NCBI GenBank assembly: GCA_041690255.1
Contig: JAWLHU010000016.1
Location: forward strand, 62,001-126,000
Source: JAWLHU01 sp041690255
Lineage (GTDB): Bacteria > Bacillota > Sulfobacillia > Symbiobacteriales > Symbiobacteriaceae
Length of the DNA: 64,000 nt
Reading direction: 5' to 3'
Each line of letters opens with the position of its first letter. The stretch's first letter is position 1. Under the pieces are notes generated by a model that saw only the letters and a list, made by a program, of their open reading frames with translations, had not been told where the DNA came from and ran no database searches. This document shows, in pieces, positions 48,362 through 56,476 of the stretch. The translations under genes and the position numbers were made by a program.

Positions 48362-49768
48362 CTACCGTGCGAGTGCGGATAAGGCCGCCTTCAGGATCGG
48401 GTCCTCCTGGCCGAGGATCTCTGCACGGGAGAGGGGGACAGGGATGTCCGGCTCGACCGATCTCCCCTCGGCCATCTCGCCAGATGCGCCCCGCGCGATC
48501 ATGACGGAGAAGCGAAGCCCCCAGCCCTCGTGAGCGGGGAAGGCGATCTGGATGGGCTGGCCCGAGTGCAGGGGATCCATGCGACCGACGATCCGCCCCA
48601 GCCCCAGGTCGTGGACGGCGCCGATAAAGAGATCAGTGGAACTGGCGCAGCGTTCGGTTGTGAGGATCAGGAGCGGCCGTTCACGGGGGCTGTCCAGGGG
48701 CTCCAGCCACATCTCCGTCGGGTCGGAGAAGGCAGGGGCACCCTCCTCGGGCCGGCCCGGGTAGTTCCCCGCCTCCTGGCCAAAGAGATGCAGGTGATCG
48801 GAGTAGCGGAACTGGCTGCTCCCCAGCAGCACCCGCTCGGTCACCAGGTGGCGCAGGACCCGACTGCCCAGCGTGGCGAAGTCGCCCCCGGTGTTTTCCC
48901 GCACATCGATGATCAGGGCCCGGGCACCGGTCAGATCGGCGAAGGCCTGGTCGATCTGGTCCACAAGGCCGTCCCCCGAGAACCGCGGGATGCGAATGTA
49001 GCCAATCTGGTCATCGAGCATGCGCCAGGCGAACGAGTCATCGAGCGGGACCGTCGAGGCGAGCCGCTTCGCCGCGTTGCCGGCCCAGGGCATGGAGAAT
49101 TCCGCAGGGCCTGCCGGGGTCGCAACCTGCAGGGTCAGCCTGCCGTCACCTTGCCGACGGGCTTCGTAGAAGTAGTAGGTCGGCAGGAACCGGGCCATGA
49201 GCAGACGACCGCCATCCTGCATCTGGCCGTAGGGAGTGCTGTTCAGCAGTCGCTGGTAGAGATCCATCGCCGGGGTGCCGTCGATCGTCAGTACTTCTGC
49301 ACCCGGTTCCAGCGCCGGCAAGGCCTCGGCGATGCGGGAGCTGAACGCCGCAAGCCGGAGGCTTCCCTGCTCTTCGGTCAAGATGACCTCCGCGGTGCGC
49401 TTCAGTTCGATACCGGCGGTGATATGGGTGTGGCTGTCATCCAGCAGGCTGACCATCTCGTCCAGGAGGAAGAGGAACTCCGCATCGGTCTCGACCTTGG
49501 TGATCGCCTCGGCGTAGTGGGCGCGCAGGTCGGACCAGCGGAATCCCAGGCTGGCCTGCTTCTCGGCGTGGTAAGCGTAGCCTTGCTCCAGGGAGTCGGC
49601 CACGAAGTTGAAGAAGGCCTGGCGCTCATCTCCGGGGGCTGCTGCGGGGTAACGACTCCAGAACTCCTCCACCGTCAACGGGTGAGATGTGGTGCTGCAG
49701 GCTGCAACAGCCCAAATCAGGGGGATGATGAGGGTGAGGAGGATGGTGAGAGGGCGGTCTTTGCGCAT
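48362..49768 (-). CDS. S41-family peptidase-like lipoprotein
   Basis: The 468-residue protein starts with a lipoprotein signal (LTLIIPLIWAVAACSTTSHP, lipobox AAC near residue 24). It has an N-terminal helical domain and a tail-specific protease (S41) core from about residue 255: IGYIRIPRFSGDG, ALIIDVRENTGGDFATLGS, LLILTTERCASSTDLFIGAV (catalytic Ser region), and an IVGR segment. No clear PDZ domain is seen. AAGGAGCG precedes ATG 49768. The substrate is unknown; it acts outside the membrane. Confidence 0.85.
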   Translation of the reverse strand: MRKDRPLTILLTLIIPLIWAVAACSTTSHPLTVEEFWSRYPAAAPGDERQAFFNFVADSLEQGYAYHAEKQASLGFRWSDLRAHYAEAITKVETDAEFLFLLDEMVSLLDDSHTHITAGIELKRTAEVILTEEQGSLRLAAFSSRIAEALPALEPGAEVLTIDGTPAMDLYQRLLNSTPYGQMQDGGRLLMARFLPTYYFYEARRQGDGRLTLQVATPAGPAEFSMPWAGNAAKRLASTVPLDDSFAWRMLDDQIGYIRIPRFSGDGLVDQIDQAFADLTGARALIIDVRENTGGDFATLGSRVLRHLVTERVLLGSSQFRYSDHLHLFGQEAGNYPGRPEEGAPAFSDPTEMWLEPLDSPRERPLLILTTERCASSTDLFIGAVHDLGLGRIVGRMDPLHSGQPIQIAFPAHEGWGLRFSVMIARGASGEMAEGRSVEPDIPVPLSRAEILGQEDPILKAALSALAR

Positions 49769-49830
49769 GGGGTGTCGCTCCTTCAGAGTGAAGTGGGTGG
49801 CTGTTCAGTGAGTCCCCCAGAGAATGAGAC

Positions 49831-49864
49831 GAGGAATACCCGAGAAAGTTCACGGGTATTCCTC
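49831..49864. terminator. Hairpin 3' of the coiled-coil gene pair
   Basis: GAGGAATACCCG (49831-49842) pairs with CGGGTATTCCTC (49853-49864). On the minus strand it begins at the stop codon of the gene ending at 49864 and is followed by GTCTCATTCTC. Confidence 0.65.
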
Positions 49865-50304
49865 TAGAGCCTGCCCCTGGCCGCCAGCGAGGCGAGCAAC
49901 TCCGTGACCCAGGCGTGGAGCGACTGGCGGCGCTGGTCAATCTCCTGCCTGAGCGCTTCGCGCTGGCGGTGGAGCAGGTCGAGCTCTCCGCGGTGCTCCT
50001 GCTCACGGCGGGAAAGCTCTCGGGTCAGTGCGAGCCCGTGTGCCCGGCGGCTCGTCCGCTGCTGCTCCAGGCTGCGACGGAGAATCACCAGCCGCTCCTG
50101 CGCCAGTTCCACCCGCTGGGTCAGGTCGAGCAGGTCGGCTGTCAATTGCCGTTCCTCGGCCTCCAGGGTGGTGACGATCTGCTCCAGCGCCATGCGCTCC
50201 CGCTGAAGCGGTGCCTCCAGATCGGCCAGCAGCTCCTCGACCTCGTGCGGATCGACACCCCAGAGTTGTCGCGGGAGCCGGCCGCGATCCCGGCGGTCAC
50301 CCAT
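49864..50304 (-). CDS. Coiled-coil protein B with GxDPxxVxxLL motif
   Basis: The 146-residue protein starts at ATG 50304 after GGGGGG. A short head, LPRQLWGVDPHEVEELLADL, is followed by a nearly continuous coiled coil to residue 140 (EAEERQLTADLLDLTQRVEL, RREQEHRGELDLLHRQREAL). It overlaps the upstream gene by eight bases. The head resembles that of the upstream protein (LFGIDPSALDGLLQE), so the two are probably tandem paralogues. DivIVA-like membrane or division scaffolds have a comparable plan, but the DivIVA signature itself is absent. Confidence 0.7.
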   Translation of the reverse strand: MGDRRDRGRLPRQLWGVDPHEVEELLADLEAPLQRERMALEQIVTTLEAEERQLTADLLDLTQRVELAQERLVILRRSLEQQRTSRRAHGLALTRELSRREQEHRGELDLLHRQREALRQEIDQRRQSLHAWVTELLASLAARGRL

Positions 50305-50755
50305 CTGTCCCACCCCCCGCATCGGTCGAGGGCGGGCTGGGAGGCAGGCGGCCCTCGGCCTCCAGGTAGAGCTCGACCGCGGCCATGATCCCCTCGGCCA
50401 TCCGGCGCTCCATCTCGACCCAGCCATCCCGCTCCTGCTGGATCAGGCGGAGCCCCTCGGTCTGGTCGCTGCGCTCCCGCCCATGGCGGTCCGCCAGCGC
50501 ACGCAGGGGGCGCTCCTGCTCCGCCCCGAGTTGCTGCATCTCCTGGAGGAGGGTCTGAGCCTCGGCTTCGAGCCGTGCCAGGCTCGCCTGCAACTCCGCC
50601 CGCCGGCTGCGCAGGTCGGTCAGACGCCCCTGGGCCACCGTCATGCGGGCCCGGAGCTGGTCCAGGGCGATCCGGTGCTGCTCTTGCCGCTCCTGAAGCA
50701 GCCCGTCCAGCGCAGATGGATCAATGCCAAAGAGCTTCCGACGTGCCACAGCCAT
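50297..50755 (-). CDS. Coiled-coil protein A with GxDPxxxxxLL motif
   Basis: The 152-residue protein has the head RRKLFGIDPSALDGLLQERQ, then a long coiled coil (AQGRLTDLRSRRAELQASLA, LEAEAQTLLQEMQQLGAEQE) and an acidic, Pro/Gly-rich end. GAGGGGGTG precedes ATG 50755. It is co-transcribed and overlapping with the second coiled-coil gene. The function is unknown. Confidence 0.7.
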   Translation of the reverse strand: MAVARRKLFGIDPSALDGLLQERQEQHRIALDQLRARMTVAQGRLTDLRSRRAELQASLARLEAEAQTLLQEMQQLGAEQERPLRALADRHGRERSDQTEGLRLIQQERDGWVEMERRMAEGIMAAVELYLEAEGRLPPSPPSTDAGGGTDG

Positions 50756-50833
50756 ACACCCCCTCTATAGATGAATACGAATAAATGAGCCCAAATGTTC
50801 GAAATGAGGATTGATGCCGGCTGTTTCGGTTGG

Positions 50834-50858
50834 TTGACAGACGCCGAACAAATGTTCT
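50834..50858 (+). promoter_or_regulatory. LexA (SOS) box and -35 element upstream of thpR
   Basis: CGAACAAATGTTCT (50845-50858) is a perfect GAAC-N4-GTTC LexA/DinR operator of the Firmicute type. It starts six bases after a perfect TTGACA (50834-50839), so LexA binding would block the promoter. The -10 is weak (TTCAAA region, about 50858). It probably places thpR, and by read-through recA and the downstream genes, under SOS control. Confidence 0.7.
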
Positions 50859-50948
50859 TCAAAACGCGCCGGTGCAGCAGGAACGGATCCTTCCCCTGTC
50901 GAAGTACGCTACACCGCAGAATCACCAAAGGGAAGAGGAGCGAGCCGA

Positions 50949-51530
50949 TTGCTTCGCTGTTTCGCAGCGGTCGAGGTGCCGGCGCCGTCGGTGCGGCGGG
51001 CACTTGAGGGGGCCCAGCAGGGGCTTCAGCGGGCCTTTGGCCCCCGTAGTCCGGTCAAATGGGTGCCAGTGCATCAGTTTCACTTTACCTTGAAGTTCTT
51101 CGGGGAGATTCCCGTCCCCCGGACAGATGATGCCGCCAGCGTGCTCAGGCAGGTGGCTGCCGGGTTTGCCCCCTTCACCCTGGAGGCGGTTGGCCTGGGC
51201 GCTTTTCCCTCCCCCGCGCGCCCCTCAGTCCTCTGGGCGGGGCTCGGCCAGGGGCGGGCCGAGTTGGTCGACCTGGCGGCCCAGGTGGAGGCGGGCATGA
51301 CTGTTGCCGGCTTTCCGCGGGAGCCGCGCCCCTTCAAGCCCCATCTGACCCTGGGACGAATCCGGGAGGGAACCGTGGCCTCTCCGGCGGTCACTCAGGC
51401 GCTCCAGGCTCAGGTCTCCTACGGAAGCTGGCGGGTGGAGCGGCTGGTCCTCATGAAGAGCGAACTCCTGCCCGCGGGGCCGAAGTACACGATCATGGGT
51501 GCAGCGCCACTCATTTTGCAGCAGAAGTGA
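50949..51530 (+). CDS. thpR: RNA 2',3'-cyclic phosphodiesterase ThpR (LigT family)
   Basis: The 193-residue 2H phosphoesterase has its two HxT motifs in HQFHFTLKFFGE (near residue 42) and FKPHLTLGRI (near 131). TTG 50949 is preceded by GAGGAG at seven bases. ThpR hydrolyses 2',3'-cyclic phosphates on RNA. The gene often lies beside cinA or recA in Firmicutes, and here a LexA box precedes it. Confidence 0.92.
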   Translation: MLRCFAAVEVPAPSVRRALEGAQQGLQRAFGPRSPVKWVPVHQFHFTLKFFGEIPVPRTDDAASVLRQVAAGFAPFTLEAVGLGAFPSPARPSVLWAGLGQGRAELVDLAAQVEAGMTVAGFPREPRPFKPHLTLGRIREGTVASPAVTQALQAQVSYGSWRVERLVLMKSELLPAGPKYTIMGAAPLILQQK

Positions 51531-51532
51531 GG

Positions 51533-51559
51533 AGTCTCGACAGATTCTGTCGACTACTC
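51533..51559 (+). terminator. Inverted repeat between thpR and recA
   Basis: CGACAGA (51538-51544) and TCTGTCG (51546-51552) are exact inverted copies around a single T, with GAGT and ACTC outside them. On RNA this is a hairpin right after the thpR stop, with CTCTTAG following. On DNA it is also a possible protein-binding site. Confidence 0.5.
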
Positions 51560-51574
51560 TCTTAGCAAAGGGAC

Positions 51575-51603
51575 TTGCCCAGCGGTGGGTTCTCCCGTAT
51601 ACT
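51575..51603 (+). promoter_or_regulatory. recA promoter
   Basis: TTGCCC (51575-51580) and TATACT (51598-51603), spaced by 17 bases and followed by GG, form a sigma-A type promoter. The leader of about 88 bases carries three tandem GTTTCCTTYC units (51644-51673). Confidence 0.7.
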
Positions 51604-51697
51604 GGTAGCGAACACGAATTGGAAGAGATTTCCTCTCAGACAGGTTTCCTTTCGTTTCCTTCCGTTTCCTTTCAATGATAGGGAGGCTGCGTAACGC

Positions 51698-52753
51698 ATG
51701 GCGTTGGAGGCGGGTAAGCAGAAGGCCATCGATATGGCCCTGGCTCAGATTGAGAAGCAGTTTGGCAAGGGTTCGATCATGAAGCTGGGGGAGCAGATGG
51801 CCCGGCTCAACATTGAAGTGATCCCGACCGGCTCGGTGGCGCTTGACGTGGCCCTCGGCATTGGCGGCCTGCCCCGTGGCCGTGTGGTCGAGATCTACGG
51901 TCCGGAATCGTCCGGCAAGACGACCGTCGCCCTGCACGTGATCGCCGAGGCGCAGCGGCTCGGTGGCGTGGCGGCCTTCGTCGACGCTGAGCACGCCCTG
52001 GACCCCGTCTACGCCCGTGCGCTGGGCGTGGATATTGACAACCTCCTGATCTCGCAGCCGGACACCGGCGAGCAGGCCCTGGAGATCACCGAGACCCTGA
52101 TCCGCTCCGGCGCGATCGACGTGGTCGTGGTCGACTCGGTCGCCGCCCTGGTGCCCAAGGCCGAAATCGAGGGCGAAATGGGCGACGCCTTCGTTGGCCT
52201 GCAGGCCCGGCTCATGTCCCAGGCGTTGCGGAAGCTGACCGGTGCCATCTCCAAGTCCAAGGGGATCTGCGTCTTCATCAACCAGATCCGTGAGAAGGTC
52301 GGCGTCATGTTCGGCAATCCTGAGACGACGCCGGGCGGTCGGGCGCTCAAGTTCTACGCCTCGGTCCGGCTGGAGGTCCGCAAGACCGAGCAGTTGAAGA
52401 CCGGCTCTGAGGTGGTCGGTTCCCGCACCCGGGTCAAGGTGGTCAAGAACAAGGTGGCCCCGCCCTTCAAGCAGGCGGAGTTCGACATTCTCTACGGCCA
52501 GGGAATCTCCAAGGAGGGCAGCCTGATCGACATCGGTGTCGAACTGAACCCGCCGGTGATCATCAAGTCGGGTGCCTGGTTCTCCTACGGTGACCAGCGG
52601 ATCGGTCAGGGCAAGGAGAATGCCCGCGACTGGCTGAAGCAGCACCCCGAGGCGGCTGCCGAGATCGAGCAGAAGATCAAGGAGCGGCTCATGACCGGTG
52701 GGGTCAGCAGTAAGGGCTCTGCCTCCAGCGGTGATGACGGTGGCGACGAGTAA
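51698..52753 (+). CDS. recA: Recombinase RecA
   Basis: The 351-residue protein has all RecA landmarks: KQFGKGSIMKLGE, the Walker A GPESSGKTT near residue 67, AAFVDAEHALDP, VVVDSVAALVPKAEIEGEMG (Walker B and L1), and INQIREKVGVMFGNPETTPG (L2 region). The acidic C-terminus ends in DDGGDE. It catalyses homologous pairing and LexA self-cleavage. GGAGG lies 12 bases before ATG 51698. recX overlaps its end. Confidence 0.99.
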   Translation: MALEAGKQKAIDMALAQIEKQFGKGSIMKLGEQMARLNIEVIPTGSVALDVALGIGGLPRGRVVEIYGPESSGKTTVALHVIAEAQRLGGVAAFVDAEHALDPVYARALGVDIDNLLISQPDTGEQALEITETLIRSGAIDVVVVDSVAALVPKAEIEGEMGDAFVGLQARLMSQALRKLTGAISKSKGICVFINQIREKVGVMFGNPETTPGGRALKFYASVRLEVRKTEQLKTGSEVVGSRTRVKVVKNKVAPPFKQAEFDILYGQGISKEGSLIDIGVELNPPVIIKSGAWFSYGDQRIGQGKENARDWLKQHPEAAAEIEQKIKERLMTGGVSSKGSASSGDDGGDE

Positions 52754-53642
52754 GCGTTATCCGGGGGCCGGTTCTGCCGGCCCCCGTTCCCGTGCCCCAA
52801 AGCGGGACGGGGCCGGGAAGGGGGTCGACCCGGAGGCCCTCGCCGAGCTCTCGGGCCGGATCACCGCCCTGGAGGAGCAGAAGGACCCCAGGCGCCGGTC
52901 GCTCTTCCTCGACGGGCAGTTCATTCTGGGCCTCGACCTGGAGACGGTGATCCGCGCGGGCTTCAAGGTCGGGCTGCAGGTGACTGGCCCCGACCTGGTC
53001 CGGGCCCATGGCCTGGAGCAGCGGAAGCGAGCCTGGGACAGCGCCCTGGGCCTCCTGGCGGTGACCGCCCGCACCCGGCGCGAGGTGGAGCGACGCCTCG
53101 CCGCCAAGTTCCCGCCCGAGGTGGTGGAACCGACGGTGGACCGGCTGGTGAACGGCGGCTGGCTGGATGACCGGGCCTACGCCGAGAGCTACATTCGCAG
53201 CAAGCGGGAGTACGGTACACGCCGAATTCTGGCCGATCTCGCTCGCAAGGGGGTCGACCGCCAGATCGCAGCGGAGGCGGTGGAGGCGATCCTCGGCGAG
53301 GTGGACGCGACCGACCAGGCCCGGGAGGCGGCCGCACGCAGGCTTGCCCGCATGGGCGAGGTGGAGAGGCCCACCGCCTACCGCCGCCTCGCCGGATATC
53401 TATCACGCCGAGGCTTCGGCCCCGACGTGATCACCCGCGCCCTGACGCCCTTGCTGGAAGCATTACCTGCGGGTGTCGCACAGAGGGGAAAAGGCTTCGG
53501 GCAGCGAAAGGTAGAGGATCAAGGCGCACAGCGATCAGGGCTCCGAAGCGGCGGCTCCAGCCTCCGGCGGGGCTCGTCGCTCCAGCGGAAACGGCCCGGG
53601 TGGCCGGCTGGGCGCGCCCGTGCAGAGGAGGAGCTGGAGTAG
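52734..53642 (+). CDS. recX: Regulatory protein RecX with extended basic tail
   Basis: The RecX helical-repeat core occupies about residues 85-250 (ALGLLAVTARTRREVERRLA, LVNGGWLDDRAYAESYIRSK, RRILADLARKGVDRQIAAEA, AYRRLAGYLSRRGFGPDVIT). RecX modulates RecA filaments. The C-terminal 50 residues are Arg/Gly/Ser-rich (SGLRSGGSSLRRGSSLQRKR) and unusual for the family. The N-terminal 15 residues are likewise disordered. The start is uncertain: ATG 52734 overlaps recA by 20 bases and GTG 52740 is possible; neither has a clear ribosome site. Confidence 0.88.
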   Translation: MTVATSKRYPGAGSAGPRSRAPKRDGAGKGVDPEALAELSGRITALEEQKDPRRRSLFLDGQFILGLDLETVIRAGFKVGLQVTGPDLVRAHGLEQRKRAWDSALGLLAVTARTRREVERRLAAKFPPEVVEPTVDRLVNGGWLDDRAYAESYIRSKREYGTRRILADLARKGVDRQIAAEAVEAILGEVDATDQAREAAARRLARMGEVERPTAYRRLAGYLSRRGFGPDVITRALTPLLEALPAGVAQRGKGFGQRKVEDQGAQRSGLRSGGSSLRRGSSLQRKRPGWPAGRARAEEELE

Positions 53643-54680
53643 GTGAAGATCCTCTACCTGACCGATACCCACATACGCGGCACCAGCCCGCGCAGCCGTC
53701 TGGACGATCTGCCCGCCGCCCTGAAGGCGAAGCTCCGGGAGGTGGTGGCCCTCGCCCGGCAGCACAAGGTTGCGGCCATCCTGCATGGCGGGGATCTCTT
53801 CGACCGGCCCGACGTCGCCCCGGCGGTCGCCCTCGACTTCCTGCGGGTCTTTATGGACGCGCCCTGCCCGATCTACGGCATCGCCGGCAACCACGACGTC
53901 TACGGCTTCAATCCGCAGACCGTCCCCCGGACCATGCTCGGCCTCTTCGACGGTTTCCGCCTCTTCCAGCTTCTCCGCCCCGGGGAGACCGCCTGGATCG
54001 AGGAGGAGGGCCTCAAGCTCCAGGTGACCGGGCAGGAGTTCCACGCCGAGCTGGACCGGCGTAACCCGATCCTCGACTACTGCGTCGTGCCGAGCGGGCA
54101 GGGCGGCTCGCTGCATGAGCGCTCCCCCGCGGCCGACTTTGCGATCCACCTGACCCACGGCATGCTCCTGGAGAAGGCCTTCTTCGAAGGCTCCGCCCAT
54201 ACGCTGCTGGACGCCGTCATGGCTCACACCGTGGCCGACGTCACCTTCGGGGGGCACTACCACCCCGGCTGGTCGAAGATCTACAACGTCGAGAACCGGC
54301 TCTTCATAAACCCCGGTGCCCTCGTCCGCCTCGGCAACCAGTCGGCTGATTACAAACGGCCGATCCAGGTGGTCCTGCTCACCCTGGAGCGAGGCCAGCC
54401 GGTCCGGGCCGAGTTGATCCGCCTGCAGAGCGCCCTGCCGGGCGAGGAGATCCTCGACCGCTCCACCCAGGAGGGGCAGATGGCCCGGGAGCGGGCCATG
54501 GCCGATTTCATTCAGGGGATCGGCGATACATCGCAGTTCGAGGTCCTGGAGGTCCAGGCGATCATGGAGAAGATCGCCGAGAACGGCGGCGTGCCGGCAC
54601 GGGTCAAGACCGAGGCGCTGCGGCGGCTCGGCATGGCCCAGGAGGAGCTGGCCCAGGGCGGAGAGGAGGAGCTGGCATGA
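53643..54680 (+). CDS. Mre11/SbcD-like DNA repair metallophosphoesterase
   Basis: The 345-residue protein has the five phosphoesterase motifs in order: LTDTH (D8, H10), HGGDLFDRP (D51), GNHDVYG (N83-H84), LTHGML near 180 and GGHYHPG near 205. It is the nuclease partner type of Rad50/SbcC-like ATPases. GTG 53643 immediately follows the recX stop with AGGAGGAG upstream, and its own stop overlaps the next gene by ATGA. Codon pattern and spacing place it in one operon with the split ATPase genes that follow. Confidence 0.9.
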   Translation: MKILYLTDTHIRGTSPRSRLDDLPAALKAKLREVVALARQHKVAAILHGGDLFDRPDVAPAVALDFLRVFMDAPCPIYGIAGNHDVYGFNPQTVPRTMLGLFDGFRLFQLLRPGETAWIEEEGLKLQVTGQEFHAELDRRNPILDYCVVPSGQGGSLHERSPAADFAIHLTHGMLLEKAFFEGSAHTLLDAVMAHTVADVTFGGHYHPGWSKIYNVENRLFINPGALVRLGNQSADYKRPIQVVLLTLERGQPVRAELIRLQSALPGEEILDRSTQEGQMARERAMADFIQGIGDTSQFEVLEVQAIMEKIAENGGVPARVKTEALRRLGMAQEELAQGGEEELA

Positions 54681-56023
54681 GGCAGATCCAGCACCTCCTG
54701 ATCGAGAACTTCCAGTCACACGCCCGCTCCGAGCTGACCTTCGGGCCGGGACTGAACGTGATCATCGGGCCGTCGGACAACGGCAAATCCGCTGTACTGC
54801 GGGCCCTGCGCTGGGCGCTCTACAACGAGCCCCGCGGCTCCGAGTTCGTCCGCTCCGGCGCCCGGGAGTGCCGGGTGACCGTCACCATGTCGGACGGCGT
54901 CCAGGTGGTCCGGGAGCTCCTGCTGACCAAGTCGGGCGGGACATCGCGGAGCCGCTATCTCATCCGCCGCCCCGAGGGGGAGGAGCAGGTCTTTGAGGGC
55001 TTCGGCATTGAGGTCCCGGCAGAGGTGATCAAGGCCCACGGCATGCCGCAGGTCCTGCTGGACACCGACAAGAGGGTGGTGCTCAGCCTGGGCTCGCAGC
55101 TCGAGGGCCCCTTCCTCATGACCGAGTCCGGCTCGCTCCGGGCCCGGGCGATCGGCCGGCTGCTGGGGGTCCACGTGGTCGACGCCGCCGTCCGCTCCAC
55201 CCAGAAGGATATCCGCTCGGTCCGCATGGAGGTCGCCCGCCTGGAGCGGGAGGCGGCCCGCTATGAGGAAGAGCTGAAGCCCTACGCGGACATTCCCGAG
55301 CAGGAGGCCCGGCTGGACCAGGCCGAGCAGATCCTCGGCACGGTCGAGCGGCTGAGCCAGCGGTTGCAGCGGCTCCAGCAGATCCGGACCCAACTGGACG
55401 CCACCGAGGCGGAGTCGATCCGGGTAGATGCCGCCGTCGCCCGGCTGGCGGGCCTGACCGAGGCGAGGGAGCGCCTGCTGACCGCCGAGGAGATCCAGCG
55501 GCGGGCTGGCCAGTTGCAGCGGCTCGCCACCGACCTGAGCCGCGTGGAGCAGGAGTCGCGGGCATACCGGGGCCGGGTGGCGGCCCTGGCGGCCATCGAG
55601 ACGGTGGAGAGCCGGACCCGGGAGGCCGCAGAGCGGCAGGGACGGCTCACCAGCCTGTCCCGGGTCGAGGCCGACCTCTCCCGCCGGACCCGCGAGCTGG
55701 CCCAGGTGGACCTGGCGATCGCCCGGCTGACCGGCATTGACCGGGCGGCGGAGATCACGGCGGCGATCGCGGAGCGGACAGAGCGAGTCCAGCAGCTCCA
55801 GGCGAAGCAGTCCGAGCTGGCCGAGGTGCAGCAGCGGCTTGCCAAGGGCCACGAGCTGGTCCGCCAGACAGACGCAGAGCTGCACAAGGCCCTGGCCGAG
55901 TACGAGTCCGTGCTGCGGCGGCTGGGCAAGTGCCCGACCTGCCTGCAGCCGGTGGAGCCCGGCACCATTCGCAAGATCATGGCCGAACTGGCGGGAGGCC
56001 CGCCCTCCGGCCATTCGCACTAG
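54677..56023 (+). CDS. Rad50/SbcC-like ATPase, N-terminal half ending in a CxxC zinc hook
   Basis: The 448-residue protein begins with a RecF/SMC-type ATP-binding lobe (LLIENFQSHARSELTFGPG, Walker A GPSDNGKS at 31-38, ALRWALYNEPRGSEFVRSG). Residues about 160-415 are coiled coil, and the end carries LGKCPTCLQPVEPGTI (C419, C422), the CxxC of a Rad50 zinc hook. It has no ABC signature, Walker B or switch His, so alone it is an incomplete ATPase. Those elements are in the protein encoded at 56732-57382. It overlaps the Mre11-like gene by ATGA. Confidence 0.85.
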   Translation: MRQIQHLLIENFQSHARSELTFGPGLNVIIGPSDNGKSAVLRALRWALYNEPRGSEFVRSGARECRVTVTMSDGVQVVRELLLTKSGGTSRSRYLIRRPEGEEQVFEGFGIEVPAEVIKAHGMPQVLLDTDKRVVLSLGSQLEGPFLMTESGSLRARAIGRLLGVHVVDAAVRSTQKDIRSVRMEVARLEREAARYEEELKPYADIPEQEARLDQAEQILGTVERLSQRLQRLQQIRTQLDATEAESIRVDAAVARLAGLTEARERLLTAEEIQRRAGQLQRLATDLSRVEQESRAYRGRVAALAAIETVESRTREAAERQGRLTSLSRVEADLSRRTRELAQVDLAIARLTGIDRAAEITAAIAERTERVQQLQAKQSELAEVQQRLAKGHELVRQTDAELHKALAEYESVLRRLGKCPTCLQPVEPGTIRKIMAELAGGPPSGHSH

Positions 56024-56035
56024 GAGGATGAAGCC

Positions 56036-56461
56036 ATGCATAAGGTAAGGATCGCCGTCCATCTCTTCCTGGAGCAGAACGGCAAGGTCCTCCTGCTCCG
56101 CCGCTACAACACCGGCTGGGAAGATGGCAACTACAGCGTGATCGCCGGTCACGTGGAAGCGGGAGAGCCCGCCACCGCCGCCATCGTCCGGGAGGCCCGC
56201 GAGGAGGCCGGGATCACGATCCACCCCGATTCGCTCCGACCCGTCTGCGTCATGCACCGCCGGTCCGACGACGAGCGGGTCGACTACTTCTTCGCCTGCC
56301 ATACGTGGGAGGGCACCGTGACCAACGCCGAGCCGCACAAGTGCGATGATCTCTCCTGGTTCGACCGGGAGGCGCTGCCGGAGAACGTCATTCCCTATGT
56401 CCGGTACGCCCTGAATCACTATAAGGCCGGGCGCTGGTTCAGCGAGTTTGGCTGGGAATAA
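56036..56461 (+). CDS. Nudix hydrolase inside the Mre11/Rad50-like operon
   Basis: The 141-residue protein has a complete Nudix box, GHVEAGEPATAAIVREAREE followed by AGI (G-x5-E-x7-RE-x2-EE-x-G, residues about 39-61), and the MutT-like start VHLFLEQNGKVLLLRR. It could sanitise damaged nucleotides or cleave another nucleoside diphosphate. AGGAGG precedes ATG 56036, 12 bases after the upstream stop. Its location between two halves of an SMC-like ATPase is odd but may simply reflect operon insertion. Confidence 0.92.
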   Translation: MHKVRIAVHLFLEQNGKVLLLRRYNTGWEDGNYSVIAGHVEAGEPATAAIVREAREEAGITIHPDSLRPVCVMHRRSDDERVDYFFACHTWEGTVTNAEPHKCDDLSWFDREALPENVIPYVRYALNHYKAGRWFSEFGWE

Positions 56462-56476
56462 GGAGGGCTTGCGAGT

